From: Archegozetes longisetosus
Taxonomy: Eukaryota; Arthropoda; Arachnida; Sarcoptiformes; Trhypochthoniidae
DNA: 64,000 nucleotides
Direction of reading: 5' to 3'
NCBI GenBank assembly: GCA_018873245.2
Contig: JAEMBT020000004.1
Span: forward strand, 8,349,073 to 8,413,072
A program made the translations under genes and the position numbers. This document shows positions 40,266-53,000 of the stretch, piece after piece. The number at the start of each line of letters is the position of its first letter. Position 1 is the stretch's first letter. Under the pieces are notes generated by a model. It had not been told where the DNA came from. It did not search any database and was given only the letters and a program-made list of their open reading frames with translations.

Positions 40266-40806
40266 TACTTATAATTCAAATTTGAATCAATATCAAAAAC
40301 AAATATAAAAAATTAAAATATGGAGATTTGAATTGTTGTAAAATAAACTATCTAATAATTAAATGCATTCATAATTCATTTATTATTATATCGATGAACT
40401 AATGCTTTCAATGTTTTCATTATATTCGCGCCATTTTTAGAGATAAACGCATTTATTTTTGTTTCGTTACTATTAAATCATATAATATCTAATAACACAT
40501 TATATCTCCAGTGTTTGTAACTTAGAAACCTTTGCAAATTTTAATTCGTGTTTGAAATCTAAAGTTACTATTCCAATAATTTTTAATTAGATAATTTAAA
40601 TGATTTGAGTATTTTGTCTTAAATGACGTAAAGACCTCTAACAAGAACCTGCTTTTAAACGCCTTTTAGTTAGTAATTTGAATCACTTGCAAAATAGTGC
40701 ATACATCGAAACATGTGTTGAGTGTTCATTATTAAATTATTGATAATTAGCACATTTGTCGCGAAATTATTTATTTATTTGTGAAATATATAAAAAATAT
40801 TGAAAA
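40266..40806. promoter_or_regulatory. Shared divergent promoter region RNASEH2B / MPHOSPH6
   Basis: Only 541 bp separate the two start codons, which point away from each other, so the region must contain both promoters and both 5' UTRs. At 40425-40438 it carries TTCGCGCCATTTTT, an E2F-like site and one of very few CpG-rich words in an otherwise very AT-rich interval. The assignment is by motif similarity only. Confidence 0.55.
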
Positions 40807-41217
40807 ATGAGTTCGCGTTCGCGTCAAACACTCTCTAAAAACTTGTTGCAAATGAAATTTATGCAAAGGACTAAAGAAAAGAATGAGAGAGAAATCGAAG
40901 AGCAAAACAGTAAACTATTGATTGACGAAGAATTAAATGACAATTTGATAAAAGAGGGACAAAAATATTGTATAATTGCAAGTCACTTGTATTGTGGACA
41001 ATTAAAATCTGGCCGAATGTCATTCAAAGGCATGAATCAAGAAATTGAAAAATTAATGCAAGAAAATAGTGATTTGAATGAAAGTCAAAATAAGATTGAG
41101 GAGACTTTAGATGTTTCCGACGAAGAAATGACTAATAGATATTCGTATCTAATTGACTCAAGTAGAAAGAGAACTAAATATTCTCATAGATACAAAAACG
41201 CCAAAAGACGTAAATAA
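40807..41217 (+). CDS. MPHOSPH6: M-phase phosphoprotein 6 (exosome cofactor)
   Basis: Single-exon gene of 136 residues (the human protein has 160). In animals MPP6 binds the nuclear RNA exosome and helps 3' trimming of 5.8S rRNA. Recognisable blocks are the N-terminal LSKNLLQMKFMQR, central SGRMSFKGMNQEIEKLM and LDVSDEEMTNRY, followed by a basic C-terminus (KRTKYSHRYKNAKRRK) consistent with RNA binding and nuclear localisation. The ATG at 40807 puts the conserved LSKNLL motif at residue 9, as expected. It is head-to-head with RNASEH2B and tail-to-tail with BRPF. Lack of introns is notable beside its intron-containing neighbours, but the reading frame is intact. Confidence 0.92.
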   Translation: MSSRSRQTLSKNLLQMKFMQRTKEKNEREIEEQNSKLLIDEELNDNLIKEGQKYCIIASHLYCGQLKSGRMSFKGMNQEIEKLMQENSDLNESQNKIEETLDVSDEEMTNRYSYLIDSSRKRTKYSHRYKNAKRRK

Positions 41218-41325
41218 ACTTAAATAATAATTAGTCAAACAATTTTTCAATTTTATGGTTCAGAAATGTGTAATTTATACAAATGCGTGATTTTGTTTAT
41301 AAAGTTTTCAACAGATGTAATGAAC

Positions 41326-41331
41326 AATAAA
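41326..41331 (+). terminator. MPHOSPH6 poly(A) signal
   Basis: AATAAA 108 nt after the stop codon, in the 286-bp gap before the convergent BRPF stop codon at 41504-41506. Confidence 0.6.
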
Positions 41332-41503
41332 AGATTTTGATAATTATTAAAATGATTTAAATTCAAGTAATTTTAAGTTATTTAGACTTTAATAATACAA
41401 AATAAACTAACGATTACAACGTTTTATATGCAGATAATCAAACTTTGTTTTGCTCGAATATTTAAACAGAAGTAAATGTTGAAATGATAATTATCTATAT
41501 ATA

Positions 41504-44500
41504 TTATTCTCCATTGCTAGAGTCGTGACAATCTCCTTTTTTAAGTATTGCAAACTCAATAGCTTTTGCATACGCTTTTTGAACACTTTTTCGTTCACTT
41601 GCTTTTCGTGATTCTGACAGTTTTGATTGATCTATACTTTCAATGCCCAATGGCTCTAATTTACTCCTTGGTAACCATTGCCTAAATATTTAAATTAATG
41701 TTAGAATCCATTCACAAAACAATTCAATACATACCACGTGCGTTTTGGGTCAAAAAATGAAACCAAATATTGATGAGTTTTATCTTCTTTCGATCGTGAG
41801 GCCAAAACATCGTTTGGAGGAACTGGTATTACGTTTCCATTTGTTGAATAATCAGATTTGTCGGGATTTACGACCTGTTTTGCGATCAAATTAGATTACA
41901 TCAATAAATGGACTTATTTCAGACATTTCTTAGTTGAAAATATTAACTTAAATCTGACAACAAAGTTCTACTCCAATAGTGAAATGCAGCATTAAACTAA
42001 ATTAGCGTAACTGTTGTCATTTAATCAATGTGTATTTTGGCGATCAGATTAAGTTATTGGTTATTGAATACAAAATCTATAGGAAAACATACCAGTGCTG
42101 GATACCAGGGATATCCCGAGCATTTGGCCCAAACCACATCGTGTGGTTGTAAAGGAATCTTTTGGTTCTCTATCGAAATGTCCGAACGCGAAGATCGAGA
42201 TCTTGGCCCTTATAAGTTATTAATAAATTCAATCAAATTATTTTCGTGCAACTTTTCACAACTATAATCATTTCAATTAAAACTTACTTCGCGGTGATTT
42301 TCTTTTATTACTAACACTAACTCTACTACTAGTACCAGAAGAACCTAATGACGAAACAGAAGAGTCTGTATGCGATGAACCACTGGAACCTGAAGACTTT
42401 GATGAAGCACTAGAACTATGAGAACGGGAACTTTCGGAAACGACATCAGAGTCCGTCGGAGAATTCACTACAAGAGAACAATCAAATTAAAGATCAATGA
42501 ATGAACTCGAGAATTTTTCTAAAAATAACATACGATTTCGATAAACACTGAAACTTTCTGTTTGTGGGACAATAGTGGCGAATGGAATTTGTTGATCCAT
42601 TAAACGGAGAGTAGAATTCGAAGACGTTTGTTGTCTTTTATTTGGTCGCGAAGAATTTCTGTTTGATCGTCTCTTTACGCCTGAATTCATCCAGTCAATA
42701 AAAGTGTCAAATATAAGATTAATAAAATTCAGTTTGAGTTTAAGTTTGAATCTTATTTACCCGAAGTTTGTCCTCTACTGGCTTGTTCTCTGGCAAATGA
42801 TTCAGCGGTTTCTGTGAACATATTAGACGGGGTACATGTCGACGCATCTACTGTCGATGTTTTAGAATTAATTAATTTAGAAGATGACTGACTTTTTTTC
42901 CTCAATGATAAACCTTTTTCTAGACCGAAGCTTCCCAAACTAACTGCAGGAGAAGTTGATGCCAATGAATTCGGTGATAATGAGCTACTTATAGGTGATC
43001 CATTAAGCTTTCTCTTTTTGCCTTGATTGGTTCGAGAGTTTGTCATTTTACAAGTTTCTGAACCTTAAAATCAAAACCATTTGAATAAAGACAAGCTGTA
43101 ATTTAGATTTCCAAATGTAAACTTACCACTTTTATCACTCATTTGTTTGTTAACTGCTTTTTCAGATTTTGAATTACTTTTATTAGAACGCTTTGGTGGA
43201 GATTCTATAGATTAAAAAGTCAATTATTAATTCAATGTTAAGCATTCGATATATAGAATTCAAGAGTTGAATACCTTTATGGTTTGTAATAGCATTTTGC
43301 TTACTAGAAGAATTTGATTTAATCAAACCCTCAATATCTGAAGAATTAATACTTGCAGAAACCGAATTATATGTCTTTCTTCCTTCTATTTTGTCAATAA
43401 AATGAGATAAATTTGTATTGTTTTCACAAATGTCTGTAGTGTCTGAATCACTATTAATGATGGAGTTTAGATTCTTTGATTTCGGAGACTTTTGTTTCTG
43501 TTTATTAGGAGATCCTTTGCTATTCAAGTTTGTGACAGTCGTTTGTTGAAAGTTTTGAACCGATGAGGTGTTATGTTGAATACTGTTAACTGTCGGACTT
43601 GTATTGGACTTTAGCTTATGCTTAATGTTAGCGATTTCTGCGGTCAAACTTCTGACTCGTTTGGTTCTGGAACCACCAGATTTTTGGAGTTTAGCTTTAT
43701 TTAAGCTTTGTTCTAATTCTTTGAGTCTGTCTTCAAGTTGCTGTCGTTCAGAAGGGAAGGATTGGACAGAAACTTGTATTTCATAAGGAGATGTTTGTGC
43801 ATGTAATCCAGTTTTTGTATTATAAGATTCGACTTGTTTTTTGGCTTCTTTTAAAATACTGACTCCGCTTTCTCTCAACTTAAGCGCTGATTTATGATAT
43901 ATCGTATCTTTTTCGTTATAAAACAAACAATTTTCAATGATTTGATTAAAATCTTTTTCAAACAGTTCAAAAGAAGTGTATTCATTGTTCTCAATTTTGG
44001 CTTTCATTGTACTGAAATCCATTGGATTCTTAATAAAATTTAAATAATCAGGAACTTCTTCAACATTAACAGGTTCTGCAAAGAAATTATTAGTATCTTT
44101 TTCTTCGAGTCGCGACAAAACTCTTTTCAGAAATATTTTGTAAGGATTCAACTGATATTCAACAGTCTTCTGATGTAAAACCAAAAGTTCGCGCTTATAT
44201 TTCTCTCGCTTGCGCACCAACTCGACTAAAAGTCTAACTCTTTCCAAATCTTGTCTCAATTTGTTGAAACCCTTGGATTGTTCTCTTAATTTGACAATAT
44301 GCTCATCATCTCCTTCCTTATGCATATCTTTTCGCAAGTTGCTGTGAGATATTTGCAAACGTCTGAGTAGTGGGACTCCATTCCTGGATTGGCGCTTTAG
44401 AGTCCAATAACCTAATAATCTCTGCAAAAATTGGTTTCGCTTAGGTATTGAAATCATTGCAGCGATTCTGGTCAGTCTTTCTAATGGAATGGTAGGAATA

Positions 44501-46107
44501 GAGACGATAGGTATGGCCGAACGTTTTTCGGCCAGTATTTTTCTGGCTTTTTTCATTTTTTCCTTGAACTTAGCCTTTGTTTGTTGCATTCGTCGCATTT
44601 CAGATCTTGAGTCTTCCTCGCCACTCGAATAGACACCACTCAAAGTGGTTCCATTCTCGTCTGCGGGAGTGTGTGCGTCACAATAGGCAGCTTTCCTCAC
44701 ATTAGTGACCAGACCTGAGGATGTCATTTCTTTGACCGCTTCCATCTTCATGTAAAGGCCTGCCTGTTGTGCACACGTCACGTGAAACGCCACATAACAG
44801 TTGGCTTTATGACACTGAATACAAGCGCCAACACTGCGCTGTTTACATATATAACACGATAACTTCCATCTGGCAGAAGGAATATTACCGATACTGTCAA
44901 TCGGTTCTAGAAATACAGTATTTGCAAAACAAACTTCTGGTATCCAAAGCGCGCAAACCACATGAGACCAACGATTGTCGTCAGTTTGTTTGAATGCTCC
45001 GCCTTTGTTCGGACACAACACACAATCAACAGCTCTAGAAGGCGACTGGAGACATCTTCTGCATAGCCATTGACCCTCTGGTATATATGGAACTCCATAA
45101 CATTCTTGATGTACAGCTAGATTACACATATCACAGAACAGAATAGCGTTAGAGTTCTGACACTCGCCGTCGTTACAAATACAACAAACTGCGTCCTCAT
45201 CAATAGCTGGTCCAACATCCCGACCACTGTTTTGACTTTGGAAATAAGACTCCTTTTCTAATCTGTCCATTAATAGCTCGAACGTGTCGGCTGGTACTTC
45301 AGGTAAACCATCGTCACGTCTCTTCTTATTGATCAAATCAAGCCAAGCCGTGTCCTCTTCGTCCATGTCATACTCAACTTCTTCGTCAATATCTTCGGCT
45401 GACTTCTCAATATAACGATAATAAGAAGAAGATCTCTGTTTAGCATCGGGTGGATCGTAGTCTTCTATTATTCGAAACGAAGGTTCTGGAAGTTTAAGCG
45501 TAGTTACGTTGTTAACAGGTTGTGGCGTTTGTTCTTTACGCACTTTATTAGCACACTTTGCACTTCTATTTTTTCCTTTGCCGCTCTTTGTAGTCTTCGT
45601 GACTGCGTTTCCGTTTGCAGATGTCAGCTGTGAATCACAAGAGTTCTTTCCATTAACGCTCTCTTTATTATTATTGCGATCACCACTAGCACTAATGCCT
45701 CCATTCAGAGGTAAGTCACCATTTCTTCCGTCCACGTGAACAATATTCAGCGGTTCATTAATGTTAATCCGGTGAACCTTGCCGTCGATGTCAAACTCGA
45801 CCATTTTCTGCGCCTCCGCGTAAGTCAACGCTTCTCTGTTGGAGGTGCGCAAGAAATCTGGTGGCGACGGCGAGCGATCAGAAGCGTGTCTGTGGTGCCA
45901 TTGTCCTCTCTTTTTGATTGATTGCTTCTCTGCATTGTCGGGGGTGATGATACCTCTATTGTTGATGTGGTCATAGTTGTATAAATGAAATCTCATTCCA
46001 ACATAAGTCTTATATATTTTGCCGCAATTTTCAAAAGGACAACTATATGGTGGTTTTGTCGCCTTTAAGTTCTGTAGAAAAGATTTCACATCAAACTCGA
46101 GTACCAT
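41504..46107 (-). CDS. BRPF1: Bromodomain-PHD finger protein BRPF (peregrin / Br140)
   Basis: Scaffold of MOZ/MORF-type histone acetyltransferase complexes in the nucleus. Exons: 46107-43275, 43204-43127, 43057-42761, 42680-42534, 42467-42288, 42208-42093, 41874-41735, 41681-41504, closing in phase to 1322 residues. Domain order: C2H2 finger (CPFENCGKIY, about 23-47), EPL1-like region (about 205-290, LPEPSFRIIEDYDPPD), PHD1 (308-353), zinc knuckle and extended PHD2 (about 361-477), bromodomain (about 645-748, with the acetyl-lysine-binding Asn in NCLFYNEKD), Ser/Asn-rich linkers, and a C-terminal PWWP domain (about 1197-1290, VVWAKCSGYPWYPA). It is one BRPF1/2/3-type gene; invertebrates usually have a single one, so the symbol is approximate. 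Most of the protein is in one 2.8-kb exon. It is head-to-head with ING3. Confidence 0.95.
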
Positions 46108-47508
46108 TTCTTATATTTTACGAATTCAAATAACATTATAACCCATTTGCTTCCAGTTCTTCGAGTTTTGCATTTTTTTCAAATCAAAACATAAACAGAA
46201 AGTAAACAAATAATTAATTTTGATGACTTAAGTCAATTCAAATATGCATAACTAATACTTACCGATAGTTTTGACGTAATTTTCCGATTGATATATCGAG
46301 AAATGCCAAAAATGACTCAATGTTTACAAATAGTCCTCAATCGATGTCCAGAAACCAAAATAAATGATAAAATGATTGTTAATTAATAAATGAATAAAAT
46401 AATCGAAATTATAAAATATGATTATCTCATAAATAATGAATAATTAATTTATTAAAAGATGTGTTTATTGGTTCAATTAATTTTTCATTTGAATCGTTTA
46501 TTAATTTATGAAATTTGAGAAAATAATAGTATTTAGTGACAAAATGCACAACAAAATGGTTTTCAATACTATTAGACATAATATTATAGAAGTGTTGAAG
46601 CAGTAGAAATACTGTAGAAATAGTAACACAATTGAATAGTATCCGATATGTTCTTATAGATATTTCATGTACATTTTCATATGCATCTTCTACAAATATT
46701 TCTATTCATAAGCGGTAAATGCCCTCAAAGTGTTGTGAAGAGAGTCAGACTCCATGATAGTGAGAGTTGAGAAAAGGGGTGGAGTTTAGTAGCATAGAAA
46801 TGGGCGAAACCAGGGATGACGTATAGCTGCAAATAGTTAGGAAAGAGATCGGGATATGAAGAGAGAGCTGGCGATTGCTTATGCGTTGGGTTTTGTAGTA
46901 ATTCGTGTTTGAATATATTGAACTGTTTGGTAGTTGTTCAATAGGAAAAGAGAACAAGAGAAGGAGTACTAATACGCCATTTCGTAGTAGAAAATAAAGG
47001 CATTTGAAAATTAGGTCAGAGTTTAGTCAAGTTATTGTATATAAAGAGGTAAGTTTTTTAACGTTATTTTTATTTCTATTTAAACTTTAGCCATCCAGCT
47101 CATCACCAATTCAGTCAAATTTCATTTAAACATCAATTTATAAATTAATTGATTCAATTCAAGGCGTATTAATAGTTGGCCAAAATGGCGAACTCACGGC
47201 TTCCTTAACAGTCACTCACGATTCGAGTCACGCCTTTATCACGAAACTGAACGCAACTTGAAGCCATTTCATTGGTTCTCATTTATTTCGCTCTGTTTTC
47301 ATTAGTTATCACAAGTTAGACAAATTGTGCGCAATTTTTTAATTATCACATTAGACCAAAACAATTTATTATGAATTTAAGAATTATTTTTCTATTATTA
47401 ATCAATGATCTCATGATGTATTTTAATGATTTTATTATAGATTGGATCTCGAGCTGAAGAAATTCGTAACTTTTAATTGAAATAAAGAATAATAATAATA
47501 AAACGAAA
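46108..47508. promoter_or_regulatory. Bidirectional intergenic region BRPF / ING3
   Basis: 1.4 kb between two divergent start codons, with no supported exon. At 47179-47190 the sequence GCCAAAATGGCG contains a YY1/Pho-like AAAATGGC word. About 85 bp later an inverted CCAAT box (ATTGG, 47271-47275) occurs in a locally less AT-rich stretch, about 240-330 bp upstream of the ING3 ATG. These are candidate core-promoter elements for ING3. The BRPF side shows nothing specific. Confidence 0.45.
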
Positions 47509-49915
47509 ATGCTTTATTTGGAGGATTATTTGGAAAGTATGACAAGTTCTGCAAATGATTGATAAATAGAAAATTAGAGAGGAATGGATTGAAATAATTA
47601 GTAAAGAATCGAGAAATGATCTAGAAATAGATAATATTAAGAGAAATAATTGGATTGGAATTGCGTTGAATAATAAATAAGAATTGAATGAAATGAAATA
47701 AAAAGAAATGCATGCATATTTTACACATTACTTGGTCTAATATTGGTCAAGTCTATAACTATTGAAATACAATTTTAAATTTTTATTTTGCTTAATTTCT
47801 AAATGAAATCACTTTTCATTTAGTGATTGAACACTTACCACAAGAACTGAGAGATCGGTTTACTGAAATGCGAGAAATGGATCTTCAAGTTCATAGTAAG
47901 ATATTATATCATACTTTTAAGTAATAGTATTTAGTTTTACTACAAGTTCTCACTCGTTGGCTTTTCTCTATTTTATTTCTTTTCAAAACCTTTTGAAAAC
48001 AATAATAACTTTGATTTAATGATATCGAAATGAAAGAAGATTTAATGAGATACAAATTTCTGTTGACTATGTAAATAAAGTATAGTTTAATTTCTAACTG
48101 AATGCTCAATATATTGGTAGACATTGAGAAGTGATGAAAAAATTAAAAAGAATAATTCTATAATTAATGTTAGATAATTGATTAATCGAAAAATGAAAGA
48201 TTGTAACAAATTTTTAATTAATTTAATGACAGATGCAATGGACAACTTAGAAGATCAGGTCAAACAATTTTTTACTAACGCCAAATTAATGAAAAATGAA
48301 CAAAGAGATCTCGAATTCGACAAAATAAAACAGGTTTTTATTTTTAACCATTAAAATATTAGAATTTAGCATTAAATCAATAATCAAATGAATTAGGAGT
48401 ATTACAAGACATTAGAAGATGCAGAAGAAAAGGTACATTTGGCTAATCAAATGTACGAACTCGTTGACAAATATTTAAGGAGATTAGATCAAGAATTACA
48501 AAAGTTTAAAATTGAATTAGAAGCAGATAACGCAGGAATTACAGAAATATTAGAAAGGAGTAAGTATTGAATGAATCATATGAATTGATAGATTCTAATG
48601 AAATGTTAATTTGAATTGAAGGATCTCTAGAACTGGATAATCCACCACCAATAGTAGTAAATCATGTGAGAGAGAAAAGGAAATATACATTTCATAACAC
48701 CAACAATAATGTGAACACAAATAATACCTCATCATACATAACATCACATTCAGATCGACCACACACGACTTCATGTTCAGAAAAAGTTCTTTCGACGATA
48801 GCCCAAGAGGCATACCGCGGAACAATCGGCAATTCTCATGGAAACGCGGGGGTTATCACAAGTAGTAATATCACAAGCAATCGTATCAACTCAAACGCTT
48901 TCACGCCATTGTTAGCTGTTGTAAATGCCAATAACACTGGTTACGCGAACGGCAATAATTCAATTAGTAATTCACTTTCACCATTAACACCAACGCATTC
49001 ATCGATACCAACAAATGAAAAGAGCAGTTCATCGGGTGCTGCAGTTCTACCTCACAGTTCATTTCGATGCAATTTAGGGAATAATGCGATCGCAGCGGCG
49101 GCCTCGCAAGCGATCGCTGCAACACAACAAGTATGTCATAATTCAAATAAATGGTTAAAAACACAAAACAGAAAATTCAGATTGATAGTTGAAAAGAATA
49201 AGAATTGTAAAATAAACTAAAAGACATGTTAGATTTTGACACAAAAACGACAATAAAATTTGAAATGAAAGATTTAATTGAAATATGAATTGTTTCAGAT
49301 GCAACAGGGAAGACGAACTGCTAGCTTGAAGGCCAGTTACGAAGCAATAAATTCAGGGTTCACAAACATTTACGGTTTCAATTCATTACGAGACCAATCA
49401 GCTCATGACTCATCGAACTCACATCAAGACATAATAGGCCAAAATAATAATTCATTGAGTGGTTATGGCTACGAATCACCCCTTTCATCGTCCGCTAACA
49501 AATCTGGTCGAACGACCAAAAGAAGTAGATCTAGTCATTACAACACGGATTCGGGCTCTTCGAACTTAACGAATAATTCAAATCTGTACGAAGACGAATC
49601 ATCGGAAGCGATTACAAACGAAGATAATAACGGTACCAACGATTGGACATATGATCCAAATGAGCCGCGATATTGTATTTGCAATCAAGTGTCATATGGT
49701 GATATGGTTGCGTGTGATAATGAAGATGTAATTGAAATAACTATATTTGTGTTATTGTCTTTTGACTAATCTGTCATTTTTGAACCCTTTAGTGCCAAAA
49801 AGAATGGTTTCACTACGGCTGTGTAGGTATAACTCAACCGCCAAAAGGCAAGTGGTATTGTCCGGACTGTTCGGATAAAATGAACAGAAGAAAAAGTCGA
49901 AAAGAAAGATCTTGA
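47509..49915 (+). CDS. ING3: Inhibitor of growth protein 3 (PHD finger reader)
   Basis: Subunit of the TIP60/NuA4 histone acetyltransferase complex that binds H3K4me3. Exons 47509-47536, 47824-47895, 48233-48333, 48397-48559, 48622-49130, 49299-49727 and 49793-49915 join in phase to 474 residues. The first exon encodes MLYLEDYLE, identical to the family start, followed by [20 protein letters not shown], the ING coiled-coil (to about 110), ERRSLELD, an Asn/Ser/Thr-rich linker, the conserved [14 protein letters not shown] block (from about 293), [20 protein letters not shown], and a C-terminal PHD finger (416-464) with C4HC3 ligands split by the last intron. ING3 rather than ING1/2/4/5 is shown by the start and the SLKASYEA motif. 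Confidence 0.95.
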
Positions 49916-50058
49916 TTGTAGGTTTTTTTAATTGTAATGCAAAAATTGTATATATAGAATATTTGTTAAATTTTCAATTCGTGATCAATTATTGACTTAG
50001 TTTATTGTTATTAAAAAAATAAGTTATATACACATCAAGTGCTAAACGAATTTATAAA
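49916..50058. terminator. Convergent 3' ends of ING3 and DCAF1
   Basis: Only 143 bp separate the two stop codons. A - strand AATAAA (50001-50006) would serve DCAF1, and a + strand ATTAAA (50010-50015) is a candidate for ING3. Used as drawn, the two transcripts would overlap tail-to-tail by a few tens of bases. Confidence 0.5.
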
Positions 50059-53000
50059 TCAAATATCGTTCAATTGGTAAACAATTCCGTCATCACTCGA
50101 GTGATCACTTGACTGATCGGATAGCAGAAGGATATCGTTATCCAATTCATCCGAATCTCCATCATCTGACTCATTACTGTGTTCAGCATCGCTGTCATCG
50201 CCCGATTCTTCGCCATTATCTTCCAGATCAAAGTCATCAGTGTTATCTATATTTTCATCATCGGTGTCATCTTCATCTGCGACATCATTTTCGTCTTCCT
50301 CTTCGTCTTCGTCGTCCTCTTCATCATCTTCCTCTTTGGATCTGCCAATTTCGAAAAGTCTCGCAACACTTTCATTAGCGAAGGTATCTCTACTGCTCTG
50401 ATTCTCAACTAAAGCAATATAACAGTCTCCAGGATCGACTGCCAAATCATAAATGCTGCGCTTCACGTCAATCGTTGCAATACTCGAATAATCGTATGCA
50501 TCAAATGTTCGAAACGATGAACCAAAAGGACTTTTAGACTGATCCTCTTCTTCAGAGTTTTCTTCTTCAAAGACAGCTGTAATAATTAGACAAATTTAGC
50601 ATTAAAGATGTGTATTGTGATAAATCAATGATTATATTAAATTTTAAAGACTAATAAGAAATATGAGTAATACCTCCGTAGATAACATCTCCAATTTTAT
50701 TGAATTTAACGCGACACTAGAATTGAAAACATAGATTAAAATTTTATAAAATTAATGTCAGATTGATTAGAAGACTCACTTGATCTAAAGCTGGCACTGT
50801 TTTCAATAGATGGAATGTTTTTATATCCCACTAAATAAACACAATTGTGATTGTTATCAAATAGAATGACAAATAGAAATGTAAAGTTCAAACTTACAAT
50901 CTCTGAGTTTGATATAATTTCTTGACCATTAGGATGAAAGACACCATTAATGTGTTGATTGAATTTATCAAACTTATGGACGGGTGTAGCACTTCGAGTG
51001 TCCCACAATACGCCGTCATTCAGAATCAAATCATCGCTTGGATGGAAAGTGGCCCTATTCTTCACATATCTATTCGACAAATTTTCGTCATGATATGTGT
51101 GAATCAGTTGACCACTTGTCAAGTCATACAACTGTAATTCAATATACTTATAGTTTAGGAACAAATTTTAAAGTAAAGATAGACTAAAATATAAGATTTA
51201 CTGACATGTGCAGCGAAGTCCTTGGTCCCAAGAACCTTATCTTGAGTTTGTTTACCGAATTCAACATAATAGTCATCACGGAAAGGCAATCTGCAATCGA
51301 TTTGGGATAAGATATGAGTAATTAATATATTTGAAAAGATTAGTCATGAAGAAGACTTACTTCATTTCGAAAACATCAGTAAAAGTCCACAAAGCAGAGA
51401 GAGGTTGTCGCCAAAGAGATGATGTCAAAATTAATTTGCCATCCTTCACAATATATTGATGTTTAAGTTTAATTAGTATAAACGGAAATTAAAACAAAGT
51501 ATAGAATAACTATAATTATTAAACTTACTCTTGAAGGTTCAATATGTGTGATCTCAGATTCATGACAAGAATAGGTTGCTTCGAGCTATTCAAATAAAAA
51601 TCACAATATGATAAGACTCAAAACTAGTAATAATTGAATTGATAACATACAGTTCCGCTGTGAAGATTAAAAGCAGCCAATTCTCCGCTAAGAGTACCCA
51701 AAAAGAGGAATTGGTCGACATGAGAGAAGGCACAGCTAGAGAAACTACTTGATGATTCTGGATCTCTATACGATCGAATTGGTCTAAATCTACTGTATAT
51801 AAACTTTCGATCCATTTTAGACCCATTAAGACCACCAAAACGAGGAAATATGTGCCGTCTTTGAAGGCGAGTTGTTATATTAATTGGAGCCGAATCTCTG
51901 TTTAAGGGTTCAGGACATCGATGAGGAGTAAACAAATCAAATGGAGGGCAAGTTACGACTGGATTCTTGCAAAGCGCGTGTTGTTTTCGTAAATATTCAG
52001 TTACTATTGATTCCAATGAGATTGAAGTGATACTTTGGGGTTGACTCGAGAGTTCATTCAATTTCTTAATAATAGGAGACGTCTGATGACTTGTTGATTG
52101 CAATTTTCTGACACTTAAATTTTTCGAAGCACTCAAAGGTCTATTAGGATTGGGACGGTGTATACGGATGGGAACACTTGAACTGTTAGGGGTTTGCAGA
52201 CTAGGGGATGATACGACTGACGGTGTTGTGGTTAAAGGCAAAGGGGTATTTTGTGTTTGGCTTGTATTCGACAAACTGCTAGGCAGTGGAGCTGTTGATA
52301 TGGGACGCGACTTCAAGGTTGAAAATTAAAAATTAGAATATTTCAAAAACAATTCATTGAAAAATAAAATTCAAATAAAAGACTTACAACTCTAGTGTGT
52401 CCGACGGGTGTTGAGGGCCACAAAGAATTTCTATTACCAATATTTGCGGGAAGTTCTGCTTCCGAATGAAGGATAGCAGCAGTTTTTGTCAAACCTTTTT
52501 TCACTAAGTGATGATGTATTAATTGTAATAATTCTTTCTCGTTGAATTCAATTCTTGTCTGTGCCACTACTTCAGCCTAAAACATTAATATAGAATAAGT
52601 ACTAACCAAAGTGAAAATATGGGCAAGACTTAGAAAAAGATACCTTATTTATGTTCGCAATAGAAGTCTCTAAATTGGTAGCCACCGGAGCGCCAGTCAC
52701 TCGTTCTATTAGTTCTATACAATACTTGCAAAACTTGATATGTTCTGTTCTTTTGTCTTGTAGTATCGGCTCTTTCATTAATCCTTTAGATTTAGTCAAA
52801 GAAAGAAACTTATAAGAACTGAATGTTTGAGATATGAAAACTATTAGTACTAACCCTGTAATTGTCCATTTGTAAAGAGAGGCAATTTGCTAATAATTTG
52901 TTTGACAGTTTCACTTCTTGCGAGACCACATAAAGCTTTACAACTTAGAGCACGTATCGAATCGGCATCAGTGATCGGAGTCTTGACCATTAATAAGTTC

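Noticed and set aside
50109..50412. Overlapping + strand frames of 77-89 codons (His/Phe-rich)
   Set aside because: Shadows of the Asp/Glu-rich DCAF1 tail read on the opposite strand.
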